Origin: Paraburkholderia sacchari
Lineage (GTDB): Bacteria > Pseudomonadota > Gammaproteobacteria > Burkholderiales > Burkholderiaceae
NCBI RefSeq assembly: GCF_000785435.2
Contig: NZ_JTDB02000007.1
Span: forward strand, 344,455 to 408,454
Length of the DNA stretch: 64,000 nucleotides
Reading direction: 5' to 3'
The notes under the pieces are model-generated. The model was not told the DNA's origin. It worked only from the letters and a program-made list of their open reading frames with translations, and did not search any database. Position numbers and translations under genes: made by a program. Below, piece by piece: positions 38,995-48,571 of this stretch (within the stretch, counting starts at the first letter, position 1; the number at the start of each line of letters is the position of its first letter).

Positions 38995-39492
38995 ATGACC
39001 GGTACCACGGATACAACGCAGGGCGACCCATCGAGCCAGCAGCCCATCATCGAAAGCCCGTTCGTCGATCATCTCGGCGCGCAACTCGTGAGCGCGCGTG
39101 ACGGCGCGAGCGAAGTGCTGCTTTCGCTGGCCGAGCGCCATATGAATACCTGGGACGTCGCGCACGGCGGCGTGACCATGACGCTCGCCGACATCGCGCT
39201 CGCGATGGCCGCGCGCAGCGTCGCCGCCGACGGTGTGGGCGTCGTCACTGTCGAAATGAAAGTGAACTTCATGCAGCCCGGCCGCGGCGAGTTGCGCGCG
39301 TATGGCCGCGTGCTGCACCGCTCGACCACGATGGCCTATTGCGAAGGCGAGATTCGCGACAGCGAAGGGCACTTCGTGGCGAAGGCGCTCGGCACCTTCA
39401 AATACATGCGCCGCCTCGCGGTGGGCCGCGACGTGACGCGTCAGCGCCTGCGCAGCGACCCGAACGCAAAACCCGGTCCGAGCGACGGCTGA
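38995..39492 (+). CDS. PaaI family thioesterase
   Basis: 165 residues. Hotdog-fold thioesterase: HMNTWDVAHGGVTMTLADIALAMAA (about 48-72) holds the family HGG and the Asp on the long helix, followed by VVTVEMKVNFMQPG and YCEGEIRD. It releases free acid from acyl- or aryl-CoA esters, and within this operon may rescue CoA from dead-end intermediates. The C-terminal 25 residues are basic and probably unfolded. It follows the Dabb gene closely. Confidence 0.9.
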   Translation: MTGTTDTTQGDPSSQQPIIESPFVDHLGAQLVSARDGASEVLLSLAERHMNTWDVAHGGVTMTLADIALAMAARSVAADGVGVVTVEMKVNFMQPGRGELRAYGRVLHRSTTMAYCEGEIRDSEGHFVAKALGTFKYMRRLAVGRDVTRQRLRSDPNAKPGPSDG

Positions 39493-39626
39493 ACGCCGCG
39501 CCTGATCTGCGCCGGGCACGCAAGCCACGTGCGTGTTTGCATTTCATGTGCGTGCGCATGTGCGCATGCGATCCCATTCCGCTCCCAACCCGCGCGGCGC
39601 AAGCCGCGACGACACCCCCCAACGCC

Positions 39627-40625
39627 ATGACTCAAACCAATCGTCAGTTCCTGCTCGTCTCGCGACCGGAAGGCGCGGCCAGCGTCGATAACTTCCGTCT
39701 CGTCGAAACGCCGCTCGCGCCGCTCGCCGAAGGGCAAGTGCGCGTGCGCAATCACTGGCTTTCGCTCGATCCGTACATGCGCGGCCGCATGAACGACAGC
39801 AAATCGTATGCGGCGCCGCAGCCGCTCAATGAGGTAATGATCGGCGGCACGGCGGGCGAAGTGGTCGAATCGCTCAACCGCAAGTTCAAGGTCGGCGACA
39901 AAGTGGTTGGCATGGCCGGCTGGCAGGAATACGGCACTTCGGACGGCAGCGATTTGCATGTCGTCGATACGAAGCACGTACCGTTGGCCGCGTATCTGGG
40001 GCCGGTGGGCATGCCGGGCGTCACGGCCTGGTACGGGCTGAACCGCATCATCGCGCCGCAGGCCGGCCAGACCGTGGTGGTGAGCGCGGCGAGCGGCGCG
40101 GTGGGCAGCGTCGTGGGCCAGCTTGCGAAGCGGGCGGGCTGCCGCGCAGTGGGCATCGCGGGCGGCGCGGAAAAGTGCCGCTATGTCGTGGAGACGCTCG
40201 GCTTCGACGCATGTGTCGATTACAAGGCTGGCGATCTCTACCAGCAGCTTAAGGCCGCAACCCCGCAGGGCGTGGACGGTTACTTCGAGAACGTGGGCGG
40301 CGACGTGCTCAACGCCACGCTCGCGCGCATGAATGCCGGCGGGCGTATCGCGTTGTGCGGCATGATCGCGGGCTACGACGGCGAGCCGATTCCGCTCAAG
40401 CACCCGCAACTGTTGCTCACGCAACGTCTTTTGGTGCAGGGCTTCATCGTGACCGAGCATCTGGACGTGTGGCCGAAAGCGCTCACCGAACTCGGTACGC
40501 TGGTCGCGAACCAGCAACTGGTCTATCGCGAGAGCATTGCCGAAGGCCTCGAAAACGCGCCCACGGCATTCCTTGGCATGCTCAAGGGGCAGAACTTCGG
40601 CAAACAGCTCGTCAAGCTCGTTTGA
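39627..40625 (+). CDS. NADP-dependent oxidoreductase, MDR superfamily (CurA-like)
   Basis: 332 residues. Zinc-free medium-chain reductase of the leukotriene B4 12-hydroxydehydrogenase/CurA group: LSLDPYMRGRMNDSKSY near 45, the Rossmann run VVVSAASGAVGSVVGQLAK near 148, and DGYFENVGGDVLNATL near 213. Members reduce alpha,beta-unsaturated ketones and aldehydes with NADPH. In this context it could reduce enones formed during fatty-acid breakdown. The ATG has only a weak ribosome site. There is a 134-bp gap before it, rich in repeated GTGCG(C/T)ATG-like sequence. Confidence 0.92.
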   Translation: MTQTNRQFLLVSRPEGAASVDNFRLVETPLAPLAEGQVRVRNHWLSLDPYMRGRMNDSKSYAAPQPLNEVMIGGTAGEVVESLNRKFKVGDKVVGMAGWQEYGTSDGSDLHVVDTKHVPLAAYLGPVGMPGVTAWYGLNRIIAPQAGQTVVVSAASGAVGSVVGQLAKRAGCRAVGIAGGAEKCRYVVETLGFDACVDYKAGDLYQQLKAATPQGVDGYFENVGGDVLNATLARMNAGGRIALCGMIAGYDGEPIPLKHPQLLLTQRLLVQGFIVTEHLDVWPKALTELGTLVANQQLVYRESIAEGLENAPTAFLGMLKGQNFGKQLVKLV

Positions 40626-40662
40626 CGTCTTTGCAGAATTTACGACCAGGTGAGGGAGCGCA

Positions 40663-41544
40663 ATGTCTGACCCGTTTCAATTCGAAGGCCGGGTGGCCGT
40701 CATTACCGGCGCGGCGAGCGGCTTTGGCCGCGCGTTCGCGCAGCAGGCCGCGTCGCTCGGCATGAAGCTCGTGCTTACGGACGTGGATGCGCTCGCGCTC
40801 GGGGAAACCGTTCAGGGGCTGCGCGACCAGGGCACACAGGCAACCGGTTTGCGCACCGACGTGCGTGACCCGGCACAGGTGGACGCGCTCGCGCAGGCGG
40901 CGCTGGACGCGTATGGCAAGGTCCATCTGCTCTTCAACAATGCCGGCGTGGGCAGCGGCGGCTTCGTGTGGGAAAGCAGCGCGCGGGACTGGGACTGGGT
41001 GTTCGGCGTGAATGTGATGGGTGTCGCGAACGGTTTGCGCAGCTTCACACCCATCATGCTCAAGCAGGGCGAGCGCGCGCACATCGTCAACACGGCCTCG
41101 GTGGCGGGGCTGCTCGCGCCGCCCGCAATGGGCGTCTATAACGCGTCCAAGCACGCCGTGGTCGCGCTCACCGAGACGCTTTACCACGACCTCCGCAACG
41201 TCAGCACGGAGGTGAGTTGCTCGCTCTTGTGCCCCGCCTTCGTGCCGACGGGCATTGCCAACGCCGAGCGCAACCGCCCCGACGATATGCGCAACGAGGC
41301 GCCCCCCACACGCTCACAGCAGGCCGCCGATCTGCAATTGCAGCGCGCGGTGCGCTCGGGCCGTCTCACGGCTGACGATGTCGCGAAAATCACTTTCGAT
41401 GCGGTGCGCGAAGGGCGCTTCTACATCCTCACGCATCCGGGCATACTCCCTTCCGTGAAACTGCGTCACGAAGACATCGAGACGTTGCGCAATCCCACCG
41501 ATCCGCTCTCGCTCAAACCCGAAGTGAAGAACGCGCAGGCTTGA
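40663..41544 (+). CDS. SDR family oxidoreductase
   Basis: 293 residues, classical short-chain dehydrogenase. Cofactor loop TGAASGFGRAF is near 16, NNAGVG near 93, catalytic Ser in VNTASVAG near 145 and YxxxK in YNASK near 159. Asp in LVLTDVDAL favours NAD. A 40-residue C-terminal tail follows (THPGILPSVKLRHEDIE). The substrate is not known; it is probably an alcohol or hydroxyacyl compound of this catabolic operon. AGGTGAGGG lies upstream of the start. Confidence 0.93.
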   Translation: MSDPFQFEGRVAVITGAASGFGRAFAQQAASLGMKLVLTDVDALALGETVQGLRDQGTQATGLRTDVRDPAQVDALAQAALDAYGKVHLLFNNAGVGSGGFVWESSARDWDWVFGVNVMGVANGLRSFTPIMLKQGERAHIVNTASVAGLLAPPAMGVYNASKHAVVALTETLYHDLRNVSTEVSCSLLCPAFVPTGIANAERNRPDDMRNEAPPTRSQQAADLQLQRAVRSGRLTADDVAKITFDAVREGRFYILTHPGILPSVKLRHEDIETLRNPTDPLSLKPEVKNAQA

Positions 41545-41599
41545 CGATATCCCTGCGGGCATCGACCGGCGTTCGAGCGGAACCTCATTCGACAGACTC

Positions 41600-42562
41600 A
41601 TGACGCTCAACGCGAAGATCGCTTTAGTGCTCGACATGGTGGCCCGCGCGGGCCGCACGCCTTACCACGAAATGACGCCGCAGCAAGCTCGGGCGTCGTA
41701 TGAAAAGAGCGCATCGGTGCTGGAAATCGCTTCCGCGCCGATGCACTCGGTCGAAGACCTGCGGGTGCCGACGCGCGATGGCGAGACGATCCGCGCGCGG
41801 CTCTATCTGCCGGTCGAGCCGCAGTGGTCCAAACCGTTGCCCGCGCTCGTCTATTTCCACGGCGGCGGCTTTACCGTGGGCAGCGTCGACACGCACGACG
41901 CCTTGTGCCGCATGTTCGCGCGCGACGCACGTTGCGCGGTGCTTTCGGTCGATTACCGGCTTGCGCCCGAACACAAGTTCCCTACCGCCGTAAACGACGC
42001 GTTCGACGCCTATGCATGGCTGCACGCGCACGCGGCCGAATTCGCGATCGATGAGGCACGGATTGCACTGGGCGGCGACAGCGCGGGCGGCACGCTCGCG
42101 ACGGTGTGCGCGGTGCTCGCACGCGACGCGGGCATGCCCGCAGTGCTGCAACTGCTGATCTATCCGGGCACGGGCTCGCATCAGCAAACGGCGTCGCACA
42201 AGCGCCTCGCCGCCGGCTACCTGCTCACGGAGCCCACCGTGCAATGGTTCTTCAATCACTACGTGCGTGATGCGTCCGATCGCGACGACTGGCGTTTCGC
42301 GCCGCTCGACGGCACGCATGGCGCGCCCGATTTTCACGGCGTGGCGCCGGCGTGGATCGCGGCAGCGGAGTTTGATCCGCTCGTCGATGAGGACGAAGCC
42401 TATGCGCAGAAGCTGCTCGCGGCGGGCAACGAGGTCACGCTCGTGCGCTTTCCCGGCATGATCCACGAGTTCTTCAAGATGGGCGGCTTTGTGGAAGATG
42501 CGCGCCGCGGGCACGCGCTGGCCGCGCAGGCGTTGCGCGCGGCGTTCGGCATCGACGATTGA
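41600..42562 (+). CDS. Alpha/beta hydrolase, hormone-sensitive-lipase family
   Basis: 320 residues. Oxyanion motif YFHGGGFTVGS is near 90, nucleophile elbow GDSAGG (Ser near 157), Asp in AAEFDPLVDE near 255 and His in MIHEF near 287 form the triad of the family IV esterases. It hydrolyses short to medium acyl esters. It is the last gene of the catabolic run and meets the NRDE gene tail-to-tail. The N-terminal 60 residues form the cap. Confidence 0.93.
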   Translation: MTLNAKIALVLDMVARAGRTPYHEMTPQQARASYEKSASVLEIASAPMHSVEDLRVPTRDGETIRARLYLPVEPQWSKPLPALVYFHGGGFTVGSVDTHDALCRMFARDARCAVLSVDYRLAPEHKFPTAVNDAFDAYAWLHAHAAEFAIDEARIALGGDSAGGTLATVCAVLARDAGMPAVLQLLIYPGTGSHQQTASHKRLAAGYLLTEPTVQWFFNHYVRDASDRDDWRFAPLDGTHGAPDFHGVAPAWIAAAEFDPLVDEDEAYAQKLLAAGNEVTLVRFPGMIHEFFKMGGFVEDARRGHALAAQALRAAFGIDD

Positions 42563-42601
42563 TGAGGCGGGTGGGGCGGCAAGGCGGGAGGCCGCCCGGC
42601 T

Positions 42602-43444
42602 TCAACACGCCGCGCTTACCGTGAAGCGTTCGTAGCGCTCGAATGCGCCGGGCCGCGTGATGCGGTGCGAGCCGTCATCGTCGCTGCGCTCGCTGGCTTC
42701 CACGCTCAGCAGGTTGCCATTCACGCGCACGCGCAGCGTCGTCGTGCCGCGTGTGCCGTAATCGGGCGTCTCGATGAATGCCGCCGAAAGCGCGCGCTCG
42801 CGCTCGAGCGGAATGCCGGTCGCGGGCAATTCGCTGTCGAGCGCGATGCGCGGGTCGCGCATCAATTCGGTCAGGCGTTCGAGCGGCACGTCGGGGCCAT
42901 CCGCCGCGAGTGCGGCAAGCCCGGCGCGCTTGCGCACGAGCTTCGGCCACGGCGTGTCGAGCACCGCGTTGGAGATGCCGTGCGTGCCCTCGGGCAGCAG
43001 CGCGGGCATGCGCTCGCCGCGGTTGCAGTACCAGGCAAGCTCGCGCCGCTTCCAGTCGCCGACGACCAGGTTGAAGCCGTTATACATTTCGCCGTCGCGC
43101 GCGACTTCGGCGAGATAGGCTAGCGGGGTATCGGGGACATCGGGCACGGCGCCTTCGGAACCGGCCGTCAGCCAGCGCGAAACGAGCGTGCCGCGCGTGG
43201 GCGCATCGGGGCGCATTTCGTGCGGCGCGCGGTAGTTGGTGAGCGCCGCGAAACGGCCGCCACGCGTCATGCCTAGCCAGGTGCCGCCGCCCACGAGATC
43301 GCGGCCTGCGAGTACGTCCGGCGCGTCTTGCCACCAATGCATGGGGTCGGCGGTGCGGCGCAGGAACTCGTCGCGGTTAGCGGCGAGCGTGAAGAGCGCG
43401 CCATCGGTCGCGTGCGGCCGCCAGTCGAAGACGATCAGGCACAT
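42602..43444 (-). CDS. NRDE family protein (TANGO2-like)
   Basis: 280 residues beginning MCLIVFDW, with the name-giving AANRDEFLRR at residues 21-30, GTWLGMTRGGRFAALTNYR near 53 and GFNLVVGD near 123. The Cys at position 2 and the NRDE block resemble an N-terminal nucleophile hydrolase. Human TANGO2 is of this family and has been linked to haem or lipid handling, but no bacterial activity is settled. ygfZ lies just upstream on the same strand (78-bp gap). Confidence 0.9.
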   Translation of the reverse strand: MCLIVFDWRPHATDGALFTLAANRDEFLRRTADPMHWWQDAPDVLAGRDLVGGGTWLGMTRGGRFAALTNYRAPHEMRPDAPTRGTLVSRWLTAGSEGAVPDVPDTPLAYLAEVARDGEMYNGFNLVVGDWKRRELAWYCNRGERMPALLPEGTHGISNAVLDTPWPKLVRKRAGLAALAADGPDVPLERLTELMRDPRIALDSELPATGIPLERERALSAAFIETPDYGTRGTTTLRVRVNGNLLSVEASERSDDDGSHRITRPGAFERYERFTVSAAC

Positions 43445-43522
43445 CGCGTGCGGCCTCGGCTGCGACCGGCAAAAACGAGGCGCGGCACGAACGGCGTCGT
43501 CACAGGACTCCTTGCCAAGCCG

Positions 43523-44575
43523 TCAAATCTCGGAAGGCAGCGCGTACGGCAGCGGCAGGATGCGCAGTGCGGGGCCGTCCGCGGCGCCCAGATGCACGCT
43601 GCCCGATTCGAGCGCCGCGAGCTTGATCTCCGCGAGCAGATCGACGACGCCTTCGGGCGCCGCCGCCGCGTTCACGATCATGCCGCACGGCTGGCTCGGG
43701 TCGTCGGAGTGGAACAGTTCGGCCCCGGCGCGCGCGGCGTCGGTTCCGGCCGCGACGCTCGCGAGCGCGGTGCGGCGCTTGATCGTGCCGCGATACTGGC
43801 TGCGCGCCACGATTTCCTGGCCCGGATAGCAGCCCTTCTTGAAGTTCACGCCGCCGAGTACGTCGTAGTTGACCATCTGCGGGACGAATTGCTCGCTCAC
43901 GGCCTGAGTGATGCGCGGTTCGCCCGCGCGGATGTCGAGCCAGTCCCAAACCGCGGGCGAGACGGGCTTGAGCGCGTCCTGGAGCGTAGCGAGCTTCGCC
44001 TCCACGGCGTCCTTCGGACCGACCCACAGATAGCGCAGGCGCCCGAGCGCATCGGGCATGCGGATCAGCGTGCCGGCGGGATCGTCCACCTTCACGTGCA
44101 CGCCGTCGGGCAGCGCGTCGAACACGCGCGCGAGCGCGCCGCGCACGTCGCCCGCGAGGCCCACCACGAGCAGTTTGTCGCTGTCGTCGGTGAGCTTGGC
44201 CTTGGCGCGCAGTACGAACATCGAGAGGCGCTTTTGCACGCTCGCCTGGACATCCTTCGAAACCAGCAGGCGTATTGTGTCGCCGGTCTTCCACGTGAGG
44301 AAGGAGGCAAGCAGGCGGCCCTTGGGCGAGCAGTAGCCGGCGAGGCGCGCGCCGGTCACGTCCAGATGCTGGATGTCGTTCGTGAGCTGGCTGTGCAGGA
44401 AGCTGGCTGCGTCGTCGCCATTGGCGTCGATCACGCCGAATTGCGGCAGGATCGCCCAGGCGCCTCCCTTGAGGACGGCGTCGAAATCATCGGCAGCCGG
44501 CGCTGCGGCGGCAGGCGCCGCGATGGTATGTGTATCGGGGGAAGGCGTGTCGTGGGATGCGAGCGGAGCGTTCAT
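43523..44575 (-). CDS. ygfZ: YgfZ/GcvT folate-binding protein
   Basis: 350 residues. A tetrahydrofolate-binding GcvT-like fold that supports iron-sulfur enzymes such as MiaB. The diagnostic motif KKGCYPGQEIVAR is near 238 with its conserved Cys, and the N-terminal FLHSQLTNDIQHLD near 59 is typical. The N-terminal 35 residues are Ala/Pro-rich and probably unfolded. It is divergent from mltG with 78 bases between start codons. Confidence 0.94.
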   Translation of the reverse strand: MNAPLASHDTPSPDTHTIAAPAAAAPAADDFDAVLKGGAWAILPQFGVIDANGDDAASFLHSQLTNDIQHLDVTGARLAGYCSPKGRLLASFLTWKTGDTIRLLVSKDVQASVQKRLSMFVLRAKAKLTDDSDKLLVVGLAGDVRGALARVFDALPDGVHVKVDDPAGTLIRMPDALGRLRYLWVGPKDAVEAKLATLQDALKPVSPAVWDWLDIRAGEPRITQAVSEQFVPQMVNYDVLGGVNFKKGCYPGQEIVARSQYRGTIKRRTALASVAAGTDAARAGAELFHSDDPSQPCGMIVNAAAAPEGVVDLLAEIKLAALESGSVHLGAADGPALRILPLPYALPSEI

Positions 44576-44653
44576 GGATTCGGGGAACAGTCAATCCTGA
44601 CTTTGGCGAGGGCAAGCAGTTATTATATGAGGTCCGCCTGAGTCACGTTACGC

Positions 44654-45664
44654 ATGTCCCTCCTCAAGAAATGCCTTGTTGCCGGCGCCGGCCTCGTCGT
44701 GCTTGGCGCCGTCGCAGCGGGTGGCGTCTGGCGCTGGGCGACCTCGCCCGTGGCGCTCGCCGTCCCGCAACTCGATGTCACCATCAAGCCGCACAGCTCC
44801 GTACGCAGCGTCACCACCCAGTTGCGGCGTGGCGGCGTGCCCATCCAGACCGAATTGTTCGTGCTGATGACACGCGTGCTCGGCCTGCAAAGCCAGCTCA
44901 AGTCCGGTAATTACGAATTCAAGGCCGGCGTCACGCCCTATGAGGTGCTGCAGAAGATGGCGCTCGGCGACGTCAACGAGTCCGTCGCGACCATCATCGA
45001 AGGCTGGACCTTCAAGCGCATGCGCGACGAGCTCGACACGAACCCGGCGCTGCGTCACGAAACCGCCGGCATGAGCGACGCCCAACTGCTCGCCGCGATC
45101 GGCGCGCCCGCCGCGCCGCAGGGCAGCGGCGAAGGCCTGTTCTTCCCTGACACCTATTTGTTCGACAAGGGGTCGAGCGATCTGGACGTTTACCGCCGCG
45201 CCTACAAGCTCATGCAGACGCATCTGAACGAGGCGTGGGCTGCGCGTGCACAAGGCTTGCCGCTGAAGTCGCCCTATGAGGCGCTCACGCTGGCCTCGCT
45301 GGTCGAGAAGGAGACCGGCAAGGCCGGCGACCGTCCGCTCGTGGCGGCTGTGTTCGCGAACCGGCTCAAGGCGGGCATGCCGTTGCAGACCGATCCGTCG
45401 ATCATTTACGGGCTCGGGGCGAACTACACGGGGCGGCTGCACAAGAGCGATTTGCAGACCAACACTATCTACAATACCTACCTGCGTCCGGGGTTGCCGC
45501 CGACGCCAATTGCACTGCCGGGCGCCGCCGCCCTGCAGGCTGCGCTCAATCCTGCGTCGACCACAGCGCTGTATTTCGTGGCGCGTGGCGATGGCAGCAG
45601 CGTTTTTTCTGACAATCTCGTCGACCACAACAAGGCCGTCGACAAGTACATCCGGGGTAATTAA
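44654..45664 (+). CDS. mltG: Endolytic murein transglycosylase
   Basis: 336 residues. A single N-terminal membrane helix (residues 5-27, LVAGAGLVVLGAVAAGGVW) holds the protein in the inner membrane. A LysM-like part follows, then the YceG catalytic domain with LASLVEKETGKAGDRPLVAAVF near 214, where the first Glu is catalytic, and LQTDPSIIYGLG near 248. MltG cuts nascent glycan strands and sets their length. Its TAA is followed directly by the tmk ATG. Confidence 0.97.
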   Translation: MSLLKKCLVAGAGLVVLGAVAAGGVWRWATSPVALAVPQLDVTIKPHSSVRSVTTQLRRGGVPIQTELFVLMTRVLGLQSQLKSGNYEFKAGVTPYEVLQKMALGDVNESVATIIEGWTFKRMRDELDTNPALRHETAGMSDAQLLAAIGAPAAPQGSGEGLFFPDTYLFDKGSSDLDVYRRAYKLMQTHLNEAWAARAQGLPLKSPYEALTLASLVEKETGKAGDRPLVAAVFANRLKAGMPLQTDPSIIYGLGANYTGRLHKSDLQTNTIYNTYLRPGLPPTPIALPGAAALQAALNPASTTALYFVARGDGSSVFSDNLVDHNKAVDKYIRGN

Positions 45665-46285
45665 ATGGCGCGGGGCCGATTCATCACGTTCGAGGGCATC
45701 GACGGCGCGGGCAAGACCACGCATCTGGCGTGGTTTCGCGAGCAGCTCGAACAGAAGCTGGGCGCCTCGGGCCGCTCGGTGGTCATGACGCGGGAACCCG
45801 GCGGCACGCCGCTGGGCGAAAAGCTGCGCGAGATCCTGCTGCACGAGCCGATGGACCTCGAAACCGAGGCGTTGCTGATGTTCGCCGCGCGCCGCGAACA
45901 CCTCGCACGCGTGATCGAGCCTGCGCTGGTGCGCGGCGACTGGGTGCTATCGGACCGTTTCACCGACGCCACTTTCGCCTACCAGGGCGGCGGCCGGGGC
46001 TTGCCGCGCGACAAGCTCGAAGCGCTCGAACGCTGGGTGCAGGGCGGATTTCAGCCCGATCTGACCGTGCTGTTCGACATCGCGCCCGATACCGCCAGCG
46101 AGCGCCGCGGTGCCGCGCGCGAGCCGGATCGCTTCGAGAGCGAAACCGACGCGTTCTTCGCGCGCACCCGCGCCGAGTATCTGCGCCGTGCCGAGGAAGC
46201 GCCGTACCGCTTCGCGATCGTCGACTCTTCGCAGAGCATCGAAGAAATTCGTGAGAAGCTCGAAAAAGTCATCGCAACGCTTTGA
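45665..46285 (+). CDS. tmk: Thymidylate kinase
   Basis: 206 residues. It phosphorylates dTMP to dTDP. P-loop FEGIDGAGKTTH is at residues 9-20, the DR(F/Y) motif VLSDRFTDATFAYQGGGRG near 95, and FDIAPDTASER follows near 137; REPGG near 40 is the nucleotide-monophosphate site. The start codon abuts the mltG stop, so translation is coupled. holB follows after 87 bases. Confidence 0.97.
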   Translation: MARGRFITFEGIDGAGKTTHLAWFREQLEQKLGASGRSVVMTREPGGTPLGEKLREILLHEPMDLETEALLMFAARREHLARVIEPALVRGDWVLSDRFTDATFAYQGGGRGLPRDKLEALERWVQGGFQPDLTVLFDIAPDTASERRGAAREPDRFESETDAFFARTRAEYLRRAEEAPYRFAIVDSSQSIEEIREKLEKVIATL

Positions 46286-46372
46286 GCAAAAAGCGTTATT
46301 CGAAACGCTTATGATGCTCGATCAAGTTCATGTGAGTTTTCTAAAATACCGCTTAACAGATTGATTTAAAAC

Positions 46373-47416
46373 ATGATCTATCCGTGGCAATCGGGCGACT
46401 GGGAGCGCCTCCAGCAGTTGCGCAGCCATTGGCCGCACGCACTGCTGCTGCATGGCCAGGCGGGCATCGGCAAGCTCCAGTTCGCGCAGCATCTGGCGAA
46501 GGGGCTGCTGTGCGAGTCGCCGCAGGCCGATGGCCAGCCATGCGGCGCGTGTCCGGCTTGCACCTGGTTCGCCCAAGGCAACCATCCCGACTACCGCATC
46601 GTGCTCCCCGAGGCGCTGGCCGGCCTCGCAGGCCAGGCGGGCGCCGAGGACAAGGAAGACGCCAAGGCCGATAAAGTCGACGCGGACGAGGGCAAAAAGA
46701 CCCGTGCGCCCAGCAAGGAAATACGCATCGAGCAGGTGCGCGCGCTGCTCGATTTCACGGGCGTGGGCTCGCATCGCGGCGGCCTGCGTGTGGTCGTGCT
46801 GTATCCGGCCGAGGCGCTCAATGTTGCTGCCGCGAACGCGCTGCTGAAGACGCTCGAAGAGCCGCCCGCCGGCGTGGTGTTCCTGCTGGTTTCGGCACGC
46901 ATCGACCGGCTGCTGCCCACCATCATCAGCCGTTGCCGCCAGTGGCCGATGAGCACGCCTGCGCCGGAGGAAGCGCAAGCGTGGCTCGCGAAGCAGGGCG
47001 TGGCCGACCCGGCCAGCCTGCTCGCGGAAGCGGGAGGCGCGCCGCTTGCAGCGCTCGCGCTCTCGCAGGACGACAATCGCGCGCTGCGCGACTGGACCCT
47101 CGGCCAGCTCGCGGCGGGTGCGGCATGCGACGCCTTCGCCTGCGGCGAGACCCTCCAGAAGCTGCCGGTGCCGCTCGTGCTCGGCTGGCTGCAGCGCTGG
47201 GTCTACGACCTGCTGGCCGAGCGCACGGCAGGCCGGCCGCGCTACTACCCGCAGTCGGCGGCGGCGCTCACGCGCTGCGCGGCGAATCTGGATGCGCCAG
47301 CGCTCGCCCGTTACCTGAAGTCCGTGACGCGTCAGCGTGCCGTGGAAAACCATCCGCTGAATGCGCGCCTCGTATTCGAGGAGCTGTTTCTCGGCTATCG
47401 TGAAATGTTCGCCTGA
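46373..47416 (+). CDS. holB: DNA polymerase III subunit delta'
   Basis: 347 residues. A clamp-loader subunit with an AAA+ fold but a defective P-loop (HGQAGIGKLQFAQ), as is normal for delta'. The zinc module is complete, four Cys in CESPQADG..CGACPAC (residues 44-63). A charged insert EDKEDAKADKVDADEGKK (about 95-112) separates it from IEQVRALLDFTG. NALLKTLEEPP near 158 and LLPTIISRCRQWPM near 181 are the sensor/arginine-finger region. It is part of the mltG-tmk-holB-tatD order shared with E. coli. Confidence 0.96.
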   Translation: MIYPWQSGDWERLQQLRSHWPHALLLHGQAGIGKLQFAQHLAKGLLCESPQADGQPCGACPACTWFAQGNHPDYRIVLPEALAGLAGQAGAEDKEDAKADKVDADEGKKTRAPSKEIRIEQVRALLDFTGVGSHRGGLRVVVLYPAEALNVAAANALLKTLEEPPAGVVFLLVSARIDRLLPTIISRCRQWPMSTPAPEEAQAWLAKQGVADPASLLAEAGGAPLAALALSQDDNRALRDWTLGQLAAGAACDAFACGETLQKLPVPLVLGWLQRWVYDLLAERTAGRPRYYPQSAAALTRCAANLDAPALARYLKSVTRQRAVENHPLNARLVFEELFLGYREMFA

Positions 47417-47419
47417 GAC

Positions 47420-47629
47420 GTGTTCCGAGCGCGTCTGGCCGCCGCGCTCGATGCCGCGCCAGGGCTGGACATCCACACGGTGCTCGGCTTCGTGTTCGGC
47501 CACAATGAGCCGAGCGTGCGGCTCTTTCACGGCTTCGGCTTCGAGGCGTGGGGGACGCTGCCTCGCGTGGCCGTGCTCGACAGTGTAGAGCGCGACCTCG
47601 TGATCCTCGGCAAGCGGCTTGCAGCCTGA
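47420..47629 (+). pseudogene. GNAT acetyltransferase remnant (C-terminal part only)
   Basis: A 69-codon frame from a GTG three bases after the holB stop. GFVFGHNEPSVRLFHGFGFE followed by WGTLPRVAVLDSVERDLVILG is the C-terminal half of a phosphinothricin/L-amino-acid N-acetyltransferase of the GNAT family. The N-terminal half and the acetyl-CoA loop are missing, and the sequence upstream in this frame is holB. It is therefore a truncated gene, possibly still translated by coupling to holB, but not expected to be an enzyme. Confidence 0.75.
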
Positions 47630-47710
47630 GCTGCAGGCCTGAATTTTCGTTGCGCATTTCCGTAGATTCCGCGCAGTCAGCCTTATCCGTAACCCCATCG
47701 CAGGACCGCC

Positions 47711-48496
47711 ATGTTTGTCGATTCACATTGCCACATCAACTTCGAAGGCCTCGCCGACCGGCTGCCCGAGGTGCTCGAGAACATGCGCGCGCAGGCTGTC
47801 ACGCATGCGCTGTGCGTCTCGGTCGACCTGGAGACGCTGCCCTCGGTGCTCGACATCGCGAGCCGCTACGAGAACGTCTACGCTTCGGTGGGCGTGCATC
47901 CCGATCACGAGAACGTCCGGGAGCCCAGCGTCGCGGATCTCGTGGAACTGGCGCAGCACCCGAAGGTCGTGGCGATCGGCGAAACGGGGCTCGATTACTA
48001 TCGGCTCGGCGAGCGCACGATCGAGGACATGGAGTGGCAGCGCGAGCGCTTTCGCGTCCATATCCGCGCCGCGCACGCCACGGGCAAGCCGCTCATCATC
48101 CATACGCGCGCGGCGTCGGACGACACGCTGCGCATCATGGAAGAAGAGCGCGCGGGCGAACCCGGCGGCGTGATGCACTGTTTCACGGAGCCCTGGGCGG
48201 TCGCTGAGCGCGCCCTCGCGCAGAATTTTTTCATCTCCCTTTCGGGCATCGTGACGTTCAAGAGCGCGACCGACGTTCAGGAGGTTGCGCGCCGCGTGCC
48301 GCTCGAGCGCTTGCTGATCGAAACGGATTCGCCCTATCTTGCGCCAGTGCCATATCGCGGCAAACCCAATGAACCTGCGTACGTTAGCCATGTCGGAAGA
48401 TTCATCGCCCAGCAACGCGGATTGCCGGACGCCGAACTCGGCGCTGCCACCACGCAGAATTTTTTCCGGCTTTTCAAGATTCCGGCCTCGGCCTGA
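47711..48496 (+). CDS. tatD: TatD family metal-dependent hydrolase
   Basis: 261 residues, TIM-barrel DNase family (YcfH/TatD). Metal ligands are seen as DSHCHINF at residues 4-11, GETGLDYY near 93, IIHTRA near 130, MHCFTEP near 156 and ETDSPYLAP near 207. Members are 3'-5' exonucleases or D-aminoacyl-type deacylases. It closes the mltG-tmk-holB-tatD unit. By position it corresponds to E. coli ycfH. Confidence 0.94.
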   Translation: MFVDSHCHINFEGLADRLPEVLENMRAQAVTHALCVSVDLETLPSVLDIASRYENVYASVGVHPDHENVREPSVADLVELAQHPKVVAIGETGLDYYRLGERTIEDMEWQRERFRVHIRAAHATGKPLIIHTRAASDDTLRIMEEERAGEPGGVMHCFTEPWAVAERALAQNFFISLSGIVTFKSATDVQEVARRVPLERLLIETDSPYLAPVPYRGKPNEPAYVSHVGRFIAQQRGLPDAELGAATTQNFFRLFKIPASA

Positions 48497-48571
48497 ATCA
48501 TGATCCGCCAGTAGTCGATTTTGATTTATCGTTTTTTATCAATTAGATATCGAATAACGTTAAGGCCTGAC

